This document shows, one piece after another, positions 15,737 through 24,610 of a stretch of 64,000 nt of DNA (position 1 is its first letter; each line of letters opens with the position of its first letter). Below the pieces are notes generated by a model. It was given only the letters and a program-made list of their open reading frames with translations. It did not search any database and had not been told where the DNA came from. This stretch comes from an uncultured Dehalococcoidia bacterium (GTDB lineage Bacteria > Chloroflexota > Dehalococcoidia > Lucifugimonadales > UBA3495), in the NCBI GenBank assembly GCA_951812535.1, contig CATOSK010000006.1:434001-498000 (forward strand), given 5' to 3'. Made by a program: the position numbers and the translations under genes.

Positions 15737-16963
15737 TCAGTACAGCGACCCGTCCTCCATCAGCGTCTGCACGTCCGACTCCGCCATTCCCAGCAGCTCC
15801 CGGAAGACGTAGCCGTTGTCCTCGCCGATGTTGCTGTACTCCCCGAACTCCATCGGCGTGCCGGACAGCCGAGCCGGGGTTGACCACGCAATGCTCTCCC
15901 CCTTTTCCCACTCCCAGGCCGGAGTCCCCCGCTCCGCCGTGTAGTAGGGCGACGGCCGGTAGAACTCCCGGGCCGCCAGATGCTCGTTGGAATGCAGGTC
16001 CTGCCCCTGGGATACCAGGCTCGCCGGGACTCCCTCCCGTTGCAGCCGCTCCATAGCTTCCTCTGCCGAAAGCTGTCCCGTCCACTCGGCAATCAGCCCA
16101 TCCAGCCGGTCCTGGTTGGCCAGCCGCCCCTCTACCGTCGCAAACTCCGCCTCGCCGCACCACCCGGGATTCCCCAAGGCCCGCCGAAAACCTTCCCACT
16201 GCTCCTCGCTGGTCACCGCGATGGCGCACCACCGGTCCTCGCCGAGGCAGGGATAGACCCCGTGGGGCGCCCAGTCCGGGTGCCGGTTCCCCCGGCGCTC
16301 CGGCAGCCGCCCGTTCACCTGGTAGTCCAGGATAGCCGGACCCGCTGTCACCGCCCCCGACTTGAAGATGGATGACTCCAGCGTCACCGGCTCTCCGGTC
16401 ATCCTTCGCCGCATCAGCGCCCCGATCACCGCCGCCGGCTGGAATACCCCGGTGTGGTAGTCCGAGTAGGAAGTGTTGATTGCCGATGGCGGCGCGTCCT
16501 CATCCCCCGTCATCAGCGACACTCCACCCATGTGCTGCACCAGGATCCCGTAGGACTTGTAGGTGTAGTAGGGCCCGATGCCCCCCAATCCCGTCTGCCA
16601 CATGATTATGATGTCGGGCCGCAGCCGCCGCACCTCGGGGAAGTCTATCCCCCAACGGTCGAGGATGTTCCGGCGGAAGTTGGTCATGAACACGTCGCTG
16701 ATCTTCACCAATTCCCGGAACACCTCCAGCCCGCCCGGCGTCCGCACGTCAATGGTGATCCGCTTCTTGGCCCGCTGGAACTCCGGCTGCCCCGCTCCCC
16801 GGGACCACGCCGGGATGAAGGCCATCTCGTCCAGCACCTTGTTCGTCTCCACCTTGATGACCTCAGCCCCCAGCGACGCCAGCAGCCTCCCCGTCAGCGG
16901 CAGCGCCACGTAGGGCCCCAGCTCCAGCACTCGGACGCCGGCCAGCGCGGTGTTGGCTGCCAC
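15737..16963 (-). CDS. CaiB/BaiF family CoA-transferase
   Basis: The product has 408 residues. 'GVRVLELGPYVALPLTGRLLASLGAEVIKVE' (in parts) is the N-terminal class III CoA-transferase signature. 'NFRRNILDRWGIDFPEVRRLRPDIIIM' follows, and 'NTSYSDYHTGVFQPAAVIGAL' holds the catalytic Asp that forms the acyl-aspartyl anhydride. These enzymes move CoA between carboxylic acids, for example formate/oxalate, carnitine or bile acids. The GTG start has GAGGGGGGTGAT ahead. It is the last of three tightly spaced minus-strand genes (19120, 17872, 16963). Substrates are unknown. Confidence 0.9.
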   Translation of the reverse strand: MAANTALAGVRVLELGPYVALPLTGRLLASLGAEVIKVETNKVLDEMAFIPAWSRGAGQPEFQRAKKRITIDVRTPGGLEVFRELVKISDVFMTNFRRNILDRWGIDFPEVRRLRPDIIIMWQTGLGGIGPYYTYKSYGILVQHMGGVSLMTGDEDAPPSAINTSYSDYHTGVFQPAAVIGALMRRRMTGEPVTLESSIFKSGAVTAGPAILDYQVNGRLPERRGNRHPDWAPHGVYPCLGEDRWCAIAVTSEEQWEGFRRALGNPGWCGEAEFATVEGRLANQDRLDGLIAEWTGQLSAEEAMERLQREGVPASLVSQGQDLHSNEHLAAREFYRPSPYYTAERGTPAWEWEKGESIAWSTPARLSGTPMEFGEYSNIGEDNGYVFRELLGMAESDVQTLMEDGSLY

Positions 16964-16987
16964 TAGATCACCCCCCTCTACTCACCA

Positions 16988-17872
16988 TCAATTCGTTACA
17001 GTCTCGTTCCATCCCACCTTTTCGAGCGTACTGGCCGACTCAGGACTCAATTCCTCATAGGGTAAAGTATCGAACCTTCCCCACTTGTGGGCCCCTTCTG
17101 CTAATTTAGCTTCCGCAACCTCGAGCGCCAGCACGGGGGCGAACCGCAGATTCTCCCGATAGATTTTCATCATCCCGTTGCTTCCCGAATACTCCGGCAA
17201 GTCCTTAATCCAATTTCTCATTTCCAAGGCTTCAGACGTCGATCTAACTAGAATCCACGGAAGCAGTAGGGTCTTTCCGTCCGGAGGTAGTAATAGTGGT
17301 ACACCATCCATTTGATAAGTGCCATGTTCCAAAACATGGTATTCGTTGACCGTAGCCCGCCATTCTCTTTCGTGAGTCCAATCCAAGGGATAACCTCCGA
17401 AGTACGGATTCGGAATCGGTTGGAAATTAACCCATAAGTGTTTGTATTCTTCGGATAACGAGGACAGCAAGGAACCGTCACTATAAATTACCGGTCGGCC
17501 CCCATACTCGAACAACCTATCTTTCCGCACCGCTATCCCATATGGTTTGCACCTGCCCGTAAGGGTACCGTAGGATCTAATGAATGCACTGAGAGGCTGC
17601 TCACTAAAGCACACCACGGGGCGATTCCCTTCCACAGTATTCCTTGGGGGACGATTGGCCGTCCAGCTCGCCCGAGGAGCAAATGTGGGGATCAAGTATC
17701 CGCATTTCAGAATGGTTTTTAGCACCTCAAGAGGGGATCTCCAGGAGCCGTCCTCAAAAGCGGCACGAGTCCAATGTATCAAGTAATCTGTAAGATCTTC
17801 CCTCGCTTGTTTGATCCTCAACCAGTCTTGCGGCAACGTCACACCACCTTTCGAAAAACGGTCATCCTGCAA
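16988..17872 (-). CDS. AbiGi-like / uncharacterised accessory protein
   Basis: The product has 294 residues. The pattern 'DYLIHWTRA', 'LEVLKTILKCGYLIPTFA', 'RPVVCFSEQPLSAFI', 'KPYGIAVRKDRLFEYGGRPVIY' resembles AbiGi and related proteins (HxT, retained FSEQPL, YGI..KK) seen in abortive-infection loci, some of which recall ADP-ribosyltransferase folds. I cannot assign catalytic residues with confidence. The TTG start has AAAGAG upstream. The gene is A+T-richer than the two CaiB genes that flank it (12 and 24 base gaps). This suggests a recent insertion into a CoA-transferase operon. Function is unknown; phage defence is inference. Confidence 0.6.
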   Translation of the reverse strand: MQDDRFSKGGVTLPQDWLRIKQAREDLTDYLIHWTRAAFEDGSWRSPLEVLKTILKCGYLIPTFAPRASWTANRPPRNTVEGNRPVVCFSEQPLSAFIRSYGTLTGRCKPYGIAVRKDRLFEYGGRPVIYSDGSLLSSLSEEYKHLWVNFQPIPNPYFGGYPLDWTHEREWRATVNEYHVLEHGTYQMDGVPLLLPPDGKTLLLPWILVRSTSEALEMRNWIKDLPEYSGSNGMMKIYRENLRFAPVLALEVAEAKLAEGAHKWGRFDTLPYEELSPESASTLEKVGWNETVTN

Positions 17873-17884
17873 CTACTCTTTCAC

Positions 17885-19120
17885 TCAAATCACCCCCTCC
17901 TGGCGCAGTTCCTCCAGCTCGCCCTCCGTCAGCCCCAGTTCCCCGCCGTAGATTGCCTCGTTGTCCTGTCCCAGCAGGGGTGCCGACGCCATGGCGGGAG
18001 ACACCTCGTCGCTGTCGAACACTCCCAGCGGATACTGCACGCTCCCGGTGGATGGGTGTTCCAGCCCGAACCAGAAGTTGCTTTCCTCAAGCTGCGGGTC
18101 CGCCAGCAGGTCCGACACCGTGTTGACCGGAATGAACACCAGGTTGCGCCGCTGCCCCTCGTGGAACAGCTCTTCGCTGGTGAAGCGGGTGGTGAAGTCC
18201 ACCACCAGGGCCGTGATGATGTCGTTGTGGGGCGCCCGGTCCTGGTTCCCACCCCGGTAGGCGTCGTTCAGCACCTCCTCGTTCCTCGTCACCTCGTAGA
18301 TCCACTCCGCCAGAGTGTCCCACTCCCGGGGCGTGATGATCCCCGCCGAAACCCACCCGTCCGAGCTGGGATACGCCCCCAGCGGAATCACCAGCGTCGA
18401 CGTCGCCCCCACCCGGGTCACGTTCTCCCCCAGCTGCATCCACGCCAGCGCCGGATGCGCGTCGGTGTAGTAGGTGATGAGGGCTTCGTGGAGGGAAACG
18501 TCGATGTGCTGTCCGTCGCCCCCAAGCATGTCCCGGTGGTAGAGCGCCGCCAGGATGGCCGCCGCCGCGTACTGCGCCCCCGGAAAGTGGGACTGGTCGT
18601 TCCCCTGCCGCATCGGCGGCCCGTCCGGCTCGCCGGTTATCTGCATAAACCCGCTGGCGGCCAACGCAATCAGGTCGGAGGACTTGTAGTCCTTCCACGG
18701 CCCCGTCTGCCCGAAGGGAGTAACCGACGCCATCACCAGACCGGGATTGATCTCCCGCAGCGCCTCGTATCCCAGCCCCAGCGAGTCCATGTATCCCGGG
18801 GCGAAGCTCTCCACCACCACGTCCGCCCCTGCCGCCAGCCGCCGGAAAAGCCCCCTGCCCCGCTCGGAGGACAGGTCCAGCGTGACCGACCGCTTGTTGG
18901 TGTTATAGAACAGGAAATAGAGGCTTCGTTCACTCCCCGGCTCGTCTCCGGCGAAGGGTCCCTTGTCCCGCGACGGGTCGCCGCCCACCGGTTCCACCCG
19001 CACCACGTCCGCCCCGTAGTCCGCCAGCAGCTTGCCGCAGAACACCGCCTCCGGCCCGCTCAGGTCCAGCACCCGGTACGGCGGCAGCAGTCGTCCTTCC
19101 TGTGGCATTTGCATCGGCAT
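17885..19120 (-). CDS. CaiB/BaiF family CoA-transferase
   Basis: From the ATG at 19120 the product has about 411 residues. 'YRVLDLSGPEAVFCGKLLADYGADVVRVEP' (in parts) is the family start, 'SFAPGYMDSLGLGYEALREINPGLVMASVTPFG' (in parts) the CoA-binding region, and 'GNDQSHFPGAQYAAAAIL' carries the catalytic Asp. An open frame extends 53 codons further upstream, but a strong promoter at 19133-19161 places the transcript start only a few bases before this ATG. The next two in-frame ATGs are at 19114 and 19108. It leads the three-gene run with the AbiGi-like gene and the second CaiB. Confidence 0.88.
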   Translation of the reverse strand: MPMQMPQEGRLLPPYRVLDLSGPEAVFCGKLLADYGADVVRVEPVGGDPSRDKGPFAGDEPGSERSLYFLFYNTNKRSVTLDLSSERGRGLFRRLAAGADVVVESFAPGYMDSLGLGYEALREINPGLVMASVTPFGQTGPWKDYKSSDLIALAASGFMQITGEPDGPPMRQGNDQSHFPGAQYAAAAILAALYHRDMLGGDGQHIDVSLHEALITYYTDAHPALAWMQLGENVTRVGATSTLVIPLGAYPSSDGWVSAGIITPREWDTLAEWIYEVTRNEEVLNDAYRGGNQDRAPHNDIITALVVDFTTRFTSEELFHEGQRRNLVFIPVNTVSDLLADPQLEESNFWFGLEHPSTGSVQYPLGVFDSDEVSPAMASAPLLGQDNEAIYGGELGLTEGELEELRQEGVI

Positions 19121-19132
19121 TGGCGTGCCCGG

Positions 19133-19161
19133 ATTGTAGGCAGTCCCCGCCCCACCGTCAA
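19133..19161 (-). promoter_or_regulatory. Strong sigma-70-type promoter, near-leaderless
   Basis: On the minus strand TTGACG (19161-19156) and TACAAT (19138-19133) have an exact 17-base spacer. The predicted start falls about six bases before the ATG at 19120, so the mRNA would be almost leaderless. Confidence 0.7.
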
Positions 19162-19251
19162 CGGAAACTGGACGCCTGCGGCCACTTGCCTTCCCGCCCA
19201 GCCCTTCCTGCCCTCGGACACGGCCCGAATCGTCAGTCGGCCCGCCCGCCT

Positions 19252-19261
19252 GTGCTAGAAT
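19252..19261 (+). promoter_or_regulatory. Extended -10 promoter candidate for the PrpD-like gene
   Basis: TGTGC-TAGAAT (TAGAAT at 19256-19261) forms an extended -10; no good -35 is visible. It lies about 70 bases before the ATG at 19333, back to back with the CaiB promoter. Confidence 0.45.
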
Positions 19262-19332
19262 GGGCCATTCCCACTCCATGCAACTCCGGCTCCTGTATTA
19301 GACCGCAACTCTTGCCCCCAAGGAGGCACCCC

Positions 19333-20685
19333 ATGCCAGCAGCCAACGGCCCCACCGCCCGTCTCTGCCGGTGGGCGGACGAGACCGGATACCAGGACAT
19401 CCCCGAAGAGGTCCGCCAGGAGTCGGTCACCCTCCTCTACGACCAGCTGGGAGGGATGATCGCCAGCGCAACCCTGCCCTCCTGCCGGCCAGTCGCCGGC
19501 CTGGCGGCCCGTCTCGGCGGCTCCGGCGAGTGCAGCATCGTCGGACTGCCCCTGCGCACGTCGGTCACCAACGCCGCCCTGGCCAACGGCACCATCGCCC
19601 ACGGAGACGAAGTCGACTCTACCGGACAGCAGGGCACCGGCCACTACGCCGCCACCACCGTTCCCGCCGCCGTGGCCATGGCCCAGCACGTCGGGTCCAG
19701 CGGACGGGACTTCATGCGCGCCCTCACCCTCGGCTCCGAGGTCGCCGCCCGCTTCCAGAGCGTGATCGGACACTACGGCACCCGCCCCGAGTTCGTCGGC
19801 AGCGTCGGCGGGACCATGGGCGCGGCCGTCAGCGCCGGCCTCCTCCTCGGCCTCAACGAAGACCAGATGGAAAACGCCCTGGCCCTCGCCGCCTCCGGGG
19901 CCTGCGGCCTTTCCAGCCACCACCAGGACGACACCCACCAGATCAAGTCCCTGAACCACGGGCGCGCCGCCGAGGCCGCCATCGTCTCCGCCCTGCTCGC
20001 CCAGGACGGCTTCCACGGGCCCCGCGAGGTCATGACCACCGAGCACGGCTTCTTCGACGCCTTCCTCGGACTGCCCGGCGCCGGCCACGACGTGATGACC
20101 GGACTGGGCGACGAGTACCTGATGCGCGAGGTCGCCTACAAACGCTATCCGGTTGGCGGTCCCGACCAGACCCCCCTCTACGCCTTCCTGCAGCTGATGC
20201 GGGCCAACGAGTTTACCGCCGACGACATCGAGCAGATCGAGGTATCCGTTTCCGAGTCCGCCTTCCACACCGTCAAGACCAATCACCACCCCTCCGTCCA
20301 CATGGAAACGGTCCTGACGCTGGCCTCCGTGTACGGCGACATCACCTTCAACCACATCCACGACCCGTCCTATCTCCAGGACCCCCGCTGCGCGGCCTTC
20401 CAGGAACGGGCCCGCATCCTCATCATCCCCCGCGCCGGCCGGGCCAGCCAGGGCGCCCGCCTGGAAATGGGAATCACCGTGCGCACCCGGGACGGAGAGT
20501 CCGTCACCCAGGACCTCCGCTATCCCCTGATGACCGAGGATGAGATAAAGCAGAAGTTCCGCACCCTCGTCGGACTCAGGACCAGCCCCGAGCAGGCCCT
20601 GGAACTGGAAAACAGTCTCTTGGCGGTGGAAGAGTCGGACAACGTCGCCCCCCTCTTCCAGCAACTGGAAATCGCGGAGGGGTAA
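19333..20685 (+). CDS. MmgE/PrpD-family dehydratase-like protein
   Basis: The product has 450 residues. Family blocks are 'LLYDQLGGMIASA' near 34, 'NAALANGTIAHGDEVDS' near 82, 'ALTLGSEVAARF' near 130, 'VGSVGGTMGAAVSAGLLLGL' near 150, and 'SLNHGRAAEAAIVSALLAQDGFHGP' (in parts) near 212. PrpD is 2-methylcitrate dehydratase; other members are iminodisuccinate epimerase and cis-aconitate decarboxylase. The His/Asp pair in 'AHGDEVDS' matches the usual 'HALDYDD' region only loosely, so 2-methylcitrate need not be the substrate. The CAAGGAGG site fixes the ATG start. It is divergent from the CaiB operon and may share a catabolic pathway. Confidence 0.86.
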   Translation: MPAANGPTARLCRWADETGYQDIPEEVRQESVTLLYDQLGGMIASATLPSCRPVAGLAARLGGSGECSIVGLPLRTSVTNAALANGTIAHGDEVDSTGQQGTGHYAATTVPAAVAMAQHVGSSGRDFMRALTLGSEVAARFQSVIGHYGTRPEFVGSVGGTMGAAVSAGLLLGLNEDQMENALALAASGACGLSSHHQDDTHQIKSLNHGRAAEAAIVSALLAQDGFHGPREVMTTEHGFFDAFLGLPGAGHDVMTGLGDEYLMREVAYKRYPVGGPDQTPLYAFLQLMRANEFTADDIEQIEVSVSESAFHTVKTNHHPSVHMETVLTLASVYGDITFNHIHDPSYLQDPRCAAFQERARILIIPRAGRASQGARLEMGITVRTRDGESVTQDLRYPLMTEDEIKQKFRTLVGLRTSPEQALELENSLLAVEESDNVAPLFQQLEIAEG

Positions 20686-20749
20686 CCCCAAAGTTGACGG
20701 GACCCGAATGGGTCCCGTCAAGAGGTTCAGACCGCTGGATTCGTGTGTC

Positions 20750-21004
20750 TCACCGGGTTGCGTCTGGCTTGAAACCCGAACCTCTCAGGTTCCCCTGGAC
20801 GAGAGGTACATCAGCCCGGTGAACACGGCTGCGGCCAACGCACTTCCAAATGGTGAGCAATGCGGCGGTGATTACGGCAACCCGTTTGACCAGCCACCAA
20901 GCCCCCTCCACCCGGGCCGCCTGCCCCTCCAAGCGTCCCAACCGTTCCTTTACGTCGCCAACATCACTCTCCAAGGCCGCGATCCGATCATCGTCAGGCG
21001 ACAT
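20750..21004 (-). CDS. Small coiled-coil plus transmembrane protein
   Basis: The product has 84 residues. The first 30 form a heptad-rich stretch ('RIAALESDVGDVKERLGRLEGQ') that reads as a short coiled coil, followed by a hydrophobic segment 'LVKRVAVITAALLTIWKCV' that could cross the membrane once. It overlaps the upstream gene by 11 bases, suggesting coupling. No family recognised; it may be an expressed small membrane protein. Confidence 0.5.
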   Translation of the reverse strand: MSPDDDRIAALESDVGDVKERLGRLEGQAARVEGAWWLVKRVAVITAALLTIWKCVGRSRVHRADVPLVQGNLRGSGFKPDATR

Positions 21005-21266
21005 CGCTTGTCGCCTTGTCCAGGCTGTTCATCCAATCCACGAACTCCTGTATGCTCTTGGCCGTAGGAAAGCTCACATCCACCGACCGGACGACCAGCT
21101 CGATGGATTCCGCTCCGAATTGCTTCTTCACCACGTTTTCGAGGCTGTTCAGCGCCTTCTCCGGGCTGTCCCCACGACCCGACGCGTCGTGGGTCAAGGC
21201 CCTGGCATACCACATCTTGCCGTTGTTGCTGTTCCTGACGCTGACTGGAACCAGTTGCACCATCAT
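20994..21266 (-). CDS. HicB-like small protein of unknown function
   Basis: The product has 90 residues. 'WYARALTHDASGRGDSPEKALNSLENVVKK' (in parts) has the beta-beta-alpha pattern of HicB-like antitoxin folds, but no HicA gene is next to it. GAGGGGGC precedes the ATG by a few bases. It is followed by the overlapping coiled-coil/membrane ORF. A regulatory or antitoxin-like role is only a suggestion. Confidence 0.55.
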   Translation of the reverse strand: MMVQLVPVSVRNSNNGKMWYARALTHDASGRGDSPEKALNSLENVVKKQFGAESIELVVRSVDVSFPTAKSIQEFVDWMNSLDKATSDVA

Positions 21267-21372
21267 GTCGCCCCCTCGCGTCCCGCGCCATTCCGCTTGT
21301 GGAAACCCATGATACCGGTGGGCTGACCCCTTGTCAGCCTCCGCCCCGCCTCAGTCCTTCCCGCCAGCGCCC

Positions 21373-22899
21373 CTAATCGTCGCCGCTGGCCTGCGGAGAA
21401 GGCTCAGGCGCTTCCCGCCGGATGGATACCGGCACCCGCTGGAAGATGGCCACCGCCGCTCCCGCCAGCACGATCCACACTACGATCATTGCCGCCGCCC
21501 GGAATCCCTGCTGGTAGTAGGGCTGGGCATCCACCGCTGACATCATCTCCACCGTGGCGGGAAGGCTGATTCCCAGCACCATCGCCGCCAGCGTCGTCCC
21601 CACCGTGTGCCCCATCTGCCGCGTCGTCTCCAGCATCCCCGAGGCAAAGCTCCGGTTCTCCGGCAGCGTGTTCATCACCAGCGCGTTGTAGGGGGAGATG
21701 AACAACGCCGTCCCCACCGACGCCGGCAGCAGCAGCATCGGCAGCCCCCAGATCGGCACCCGCGCGGCGAACAGCGCGATCCCCGCAATCCCCGTCGCCA
21801 CCAGCACCAGGGACACGGGTCCCAGCCACCGGGGGTTGTAACGGTCGTAGATCAGTCCGGCCAGGGGCGGGATCCACAGCCCGAAGCTCTGGTGGCACAG
21901 CAGCACCGTGGAAACAACAATGGGCGAGTATCCCAGCCCGTCCTCCACCACTATCGGCACCAGCGTGAACACCGTCAGCATCGACAGGTGGAACGTGGTG
22001 TTGCTGAACAGGGCCATCGAAAAATACTTGCGCCGGAAGTACCGGAAGTCGAGGAAGGGCTCCCGGCTCATCGATTGCACCACGAAGAACAGCCCGAACA
22101 GGGCCAGGGTCAGCAGGTGCATCGGAATGTGGTATCCCCGCGCCTCCGGCGTCGTGAACGACTCCGCCCCGTCATGCAGGTGCGAACCGGACAGCACGAA
22201 CACCGCCAGGGTCGCCACCAGCAGCGCTGCGCTGGTGTAGTTGATGTTCACTCCCGCCCGCTCTTCCGCGCTCTGCCTCTCCCGGTGCTTCAATATCGGA
22301 TAGCTGAAACGAAGCGCCACCAGCCCGATCACCACCGCCAGCACGAACACCAACCGCCAGTTGAACCACTCGAGGAACGCCCCGTACAGCACCACCCCCA
22401 GCAGCGTACCGATACGTGACGCCGTCACCGGAACGGCAAAGGCCCTTCCCCGCTCGTTCGGCTCGAAGACCATCGCCAGCATCGCGTTCCCGTTGGCCGT
22501 GATCAGCGCCCCGCCGAACCCGCCAATTCCGCTCCAGATGATCAGCTGCAACAGGCTCTGGGACGTCACCGCCAGCAGATTTCCAACGGTCATCACCACC
22601 AGTCCAGTGAAGAACACCTGGATATGCCCGTACTTCTCCCCCAGCCTCGCCGACAGGAAGACGGTGCTCCCCAGCACCAGCAGCCGGATGATCACCGACC
22701 ACGACGCATCGTCCACGTCGGTGCCGAAGTAGTCGGCCACCGAGGGGATGGTCAGCGTGATGGGGATGAAGGTGGACTGGACCAGCAGGTGTCCGAAGGC
22801 CAGCGCGAAGAGGGTCGCCTTCCGCTGCTCGGAAGACCCCAGTTCCTTGAAGTCGCCGACGAAGTTCAGCCGGCGGACAATCAGGGTCAATGCGTACAA
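21373..22899 (-). CDS. MFS transporter, 14-helix DHA2-like
   Basis: The product has 508 residues and about 14 hydrophobic segments. The loop 2-3 signature 'ARLGEKYGHIQVFFTGLVVM' (in parts), with antiporter-like 'FEPNERGRAFAVPVTASRIGTLLG' (in parts) at the motif C region, and a later 'GLIYDRYNPRW' repeat of motif A place it in the major facilitator superfamily. Drug:H+ antiporters of the DHA2 group have this length. The start is a TTG at 22899; an in-frame stop lies just upstream. It is followed on the same strand by nothing close. Substrate unknown. Confidence 0.85.
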   Translation of the reverse strand: MYALTLIVRRLNFVGDFKELGSSEQRKATLFALAFGHLLVQSTFIPITLTIPSVADYFGTDVDDASWSVIIRLLVLGSTVFLSARLGEKYGHIQVFFTGLVVMTVGNLLAVTSQSLLQLIIWSGIGGFGGALITANGNAMLAMVFEPNERGRAFAVPVTASRIGTLLGVVLYGAFLEWFNWRLVFVLAVVIGLVALRFSYPILKHRERQSAEERAGVNINYTSAALLVATLAVFVLSGSHLHDGAESFTTPEARGYHIPMHLLTLALFGLFFVVQSMSREPFLDFRYFRRKYFSMALFSNTTFHLSMLTVFTLVPIVVEDGLGYSPIVVSTVLLCHQSFGLWIPPLAGLIYDRYNPRWLGPVSLVLVATGIAGIALFAARVPIWGLPMLLLPASVGTALFISPYNALVMNTLPENRSFASGMLETTRQMGHTVGTTLAAMVLGISLPATVEMMSAVDAQPYYQQGFRAAAMIVVWIVLAGAAVAIFQRVPVSIRREAPEPSPQASGDD

Positions 22900-22976
22900 G
22901 GTTTAATCACCCGCTTTCGGGAAGGTGCGCACCATGTTAACCCGCCCCCTGCCTTTCCACAACCAACCCCAACTCA

Positions 22977-23004
22977 GGGGGTTTGGGGGATGAATCCCCC
23001 AACG
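22977..23004 (+). repeat. Dispersed palindromic repeat, family B (copy 5)
   Basis: GGGGG-TTT-GGGGGATGAATCCCCC-AACG in the gap between two MFS genes. Confidence 0.85.
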
Positions 23005-23025
23005 TAGTCCACCACACCGGACCCA

Positions 23026-24369
23026 TCACCCCGCCACCGCCACCGCCTCCCGCCGCTCCGGCCGCCGCGCCAGCAGCATCAGGCACATCGCCATCCCCTG
23101 CACCACCGCGGAGAACACAATCAGGATGGTATAGTTCCCCGTCACGTCGTAGACCACCGGCCCCACTATCTGCCCCAGTCCCAGCCCGCCGGCCTCGAAG
23201 GGACGCATTGCTCCCGCGATGGCTCCATAGGAGTTGCGTCCGAAATAGTCGGCCAGCACCATGTACAGCAGCACTTCCAGCGCGCTGTGGAACAGCCCCC
23301 AGAACACCCCGAAGGTGTACGCCGCCGCCAGCGAATCCACCTCCAGCAATGCCAGCGTCGCCACCGCCGCCACCGCCATCGCACCCACGATGCACCAGCG
23401 CGGCGTCAGCTTCCCCGCCACCTGCCCCCACACCAGGCTGCTCAGTGCCAGGAAGGTGCTCACGCTCAGCACCCCCGCCGCCTGCGGAGTCGTCAGTCCC
23501 GCGAACTCGTGCAGGTAGGGCACCAGGCTGAACCCCAGACCCGAACTGCCGGTCACGTTCAGGAATGCCACCATCGAGACCATCCAGAAGGCCCTGGTCC
23601 GCATCGCCTCCCGGGACGTCCAGCTCACCTCCGTCGCCGCCTGCACCGCCGTTCCCCTGCTCGGACCGTGTCCTCCCCGTCCCGGCGAAACGGTCTCGGA
23701 TGCACCCACAGAGGGCGAGGCCCGCGCCCCGTCGGGCAGCAGCCCGATATCCTCCGGCCGCCGCCGCATGATGATGAGCATGGGAATGGCCAGGAACAGG
23801 CTGGCAAATCCCAGCATCCGGAAGGCCGTCCGCCAGTCCGCCAGCAGCGCAATCACGGAAAACGCCTGGATGATCAGCGCGCCGCTGATGGGGCGGTAGA
23901 CGCCGGTTATCGCCAGCGCGAGGTTGCGGCGCCGGTTGAAGAAATTCACGGCCATCGTGCGCGGCACCACCCCGATCAGGAAGGGCTGGCTCACCGCCCT
24001 GCCGATGACCGACGCCAGGAAGAACTGCCACGCCGCAGTTACCCCTCCGATGGTCACCAGCGACAGACCCAGCACAATCACCCCGATGGGCATCAGCCAA
24101 CGGGGCCCGTACCGGTCCGCCAGCCGCCCGGCGAAAGGAGCGAAGACCCCCGACATCCACACCCCGCAGCTCGATGCCAGCCCGATGCTGGTGCGGGGCC
24201 AGTTGGTGTCCTCCAGGATGTAGCTCTGCACACCTCCCAACACCACTCCCGCCACCGCCGTAGCCACGAAGGCGCCGGTGCCCGAAAGCCCGAGCACCAG
24301 CCAGCCATAGTAAAAGGGAGTGTTGGGACGCCAGTTCAGCAGCCCCCGCCGGCCAGCGCCCTCAGACAA
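23026..24369 (-). CDS. MFS transporter, 12-helix (monocarboxylate/OFA-like)
   Basis: The product has 447 residues with 12 predicted helices and a long central loop (about 205-245) rich in Gly, Ser and Arg. 'FYYGWLVLGLSGTGAF' at the N-terminus and 'GRLADRYGPRWLMPIGVIVL' (in parts) are the characteristic helix 1 and motif A of the monocarboxylate-porter/oxalate-formate type. 'GQVAGKLTPRWCIVGAM' is the second half motif. The only credible start is a TTG at 24369 that lies inside a family A repeat, so the repeat seems to provide the 5' end. Substrate may be a carboxylic acid, in keeping with the CoA-transferase genes nearby; this is inference. Confidence 0.82.
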   Translation of the reverse strand: MSEGAGRRGLLNWRPNTPFYYGWLVLGLSGTGAFVATAVAGVVLGGVQSYILEDTNWPRTSIGLASSCGVWMSGVFAPFAGRLADRYGPRWLMPIGVIVLGLSLVTIGGVTAAWQFFLASVIGRAVSQPFLIGVVPRTMAVNFFNRRRNLALAITGVYRPISGALIIQAFSVIALLADWRTAFRMLGFASLFLAIPMLIIMRRRPEDIGLLPDGARASPSVGASETVSPGRGGHGPSRGTAVQAATEVSWTSREAMRTRAFWMVSMVAFLNVTGSSGLGFSLVPYLHEFAGLTTPQAAGVLSVSTFLALSSLVWGQVAGKLTPRWCIVGAMAVAAVATLALLEVDSLAAAYTFGVFWGLFHSALEVLLYMVLADYFGRNSYGAIAGAMRPFEAGGLGLGQIVGPVVYDVTGNYTILIVFSAVVQGMAMCLMLLARRPERREAVAVAG

Positions 24370-24411
24370 GTTGCCCCACCTTGGCGCGAACGAGGCGGGC
24401 GTTTGGACAGG
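24363..24411 (+). repeat. Dispersed repeat, family A (copy 1)
   Basis: AGACAAGTTGCC ... GGCGCGAACGAGGCGGGC matches the family consensus TGGACAAGTTACC ... GGCG-AAAGCGGCGGCC. It overlaps the first codons of the MFS gene on the other strand. Confidence 0.65.
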
Positions 24412-24536
24412 AGAAAAGAGAGGAGGCCATAGGTCTGCCCCTTATATCAGACCACTCGCGCCGGAACAAGCGGCGCAGGATACAATAGGCAAGCCTCTTC
24501 TGGTAACATGACCCTATGATTGGAAAGAAGCCGACC

Positions 24537-24584
24537 AGCGCCCTTGGACTAGTTATCCAACTTGGGTGCGAAGGAGGCGACCGC
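24537..24584 (+). repeat. Dispersed repeat, family A (copy 2)
   Basis: GCGCCCTTGGACTAGTTATCC ... GTGCGAAGGAGGCGACCGC; it lies directly upstream of the PaREP1-like gene and its GGAGG could act in translation. Confidence 0.7.
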
Positions 24585-24610
24585 TCAGATCAGAAAGGAG
24601 ACCCTTGGTC

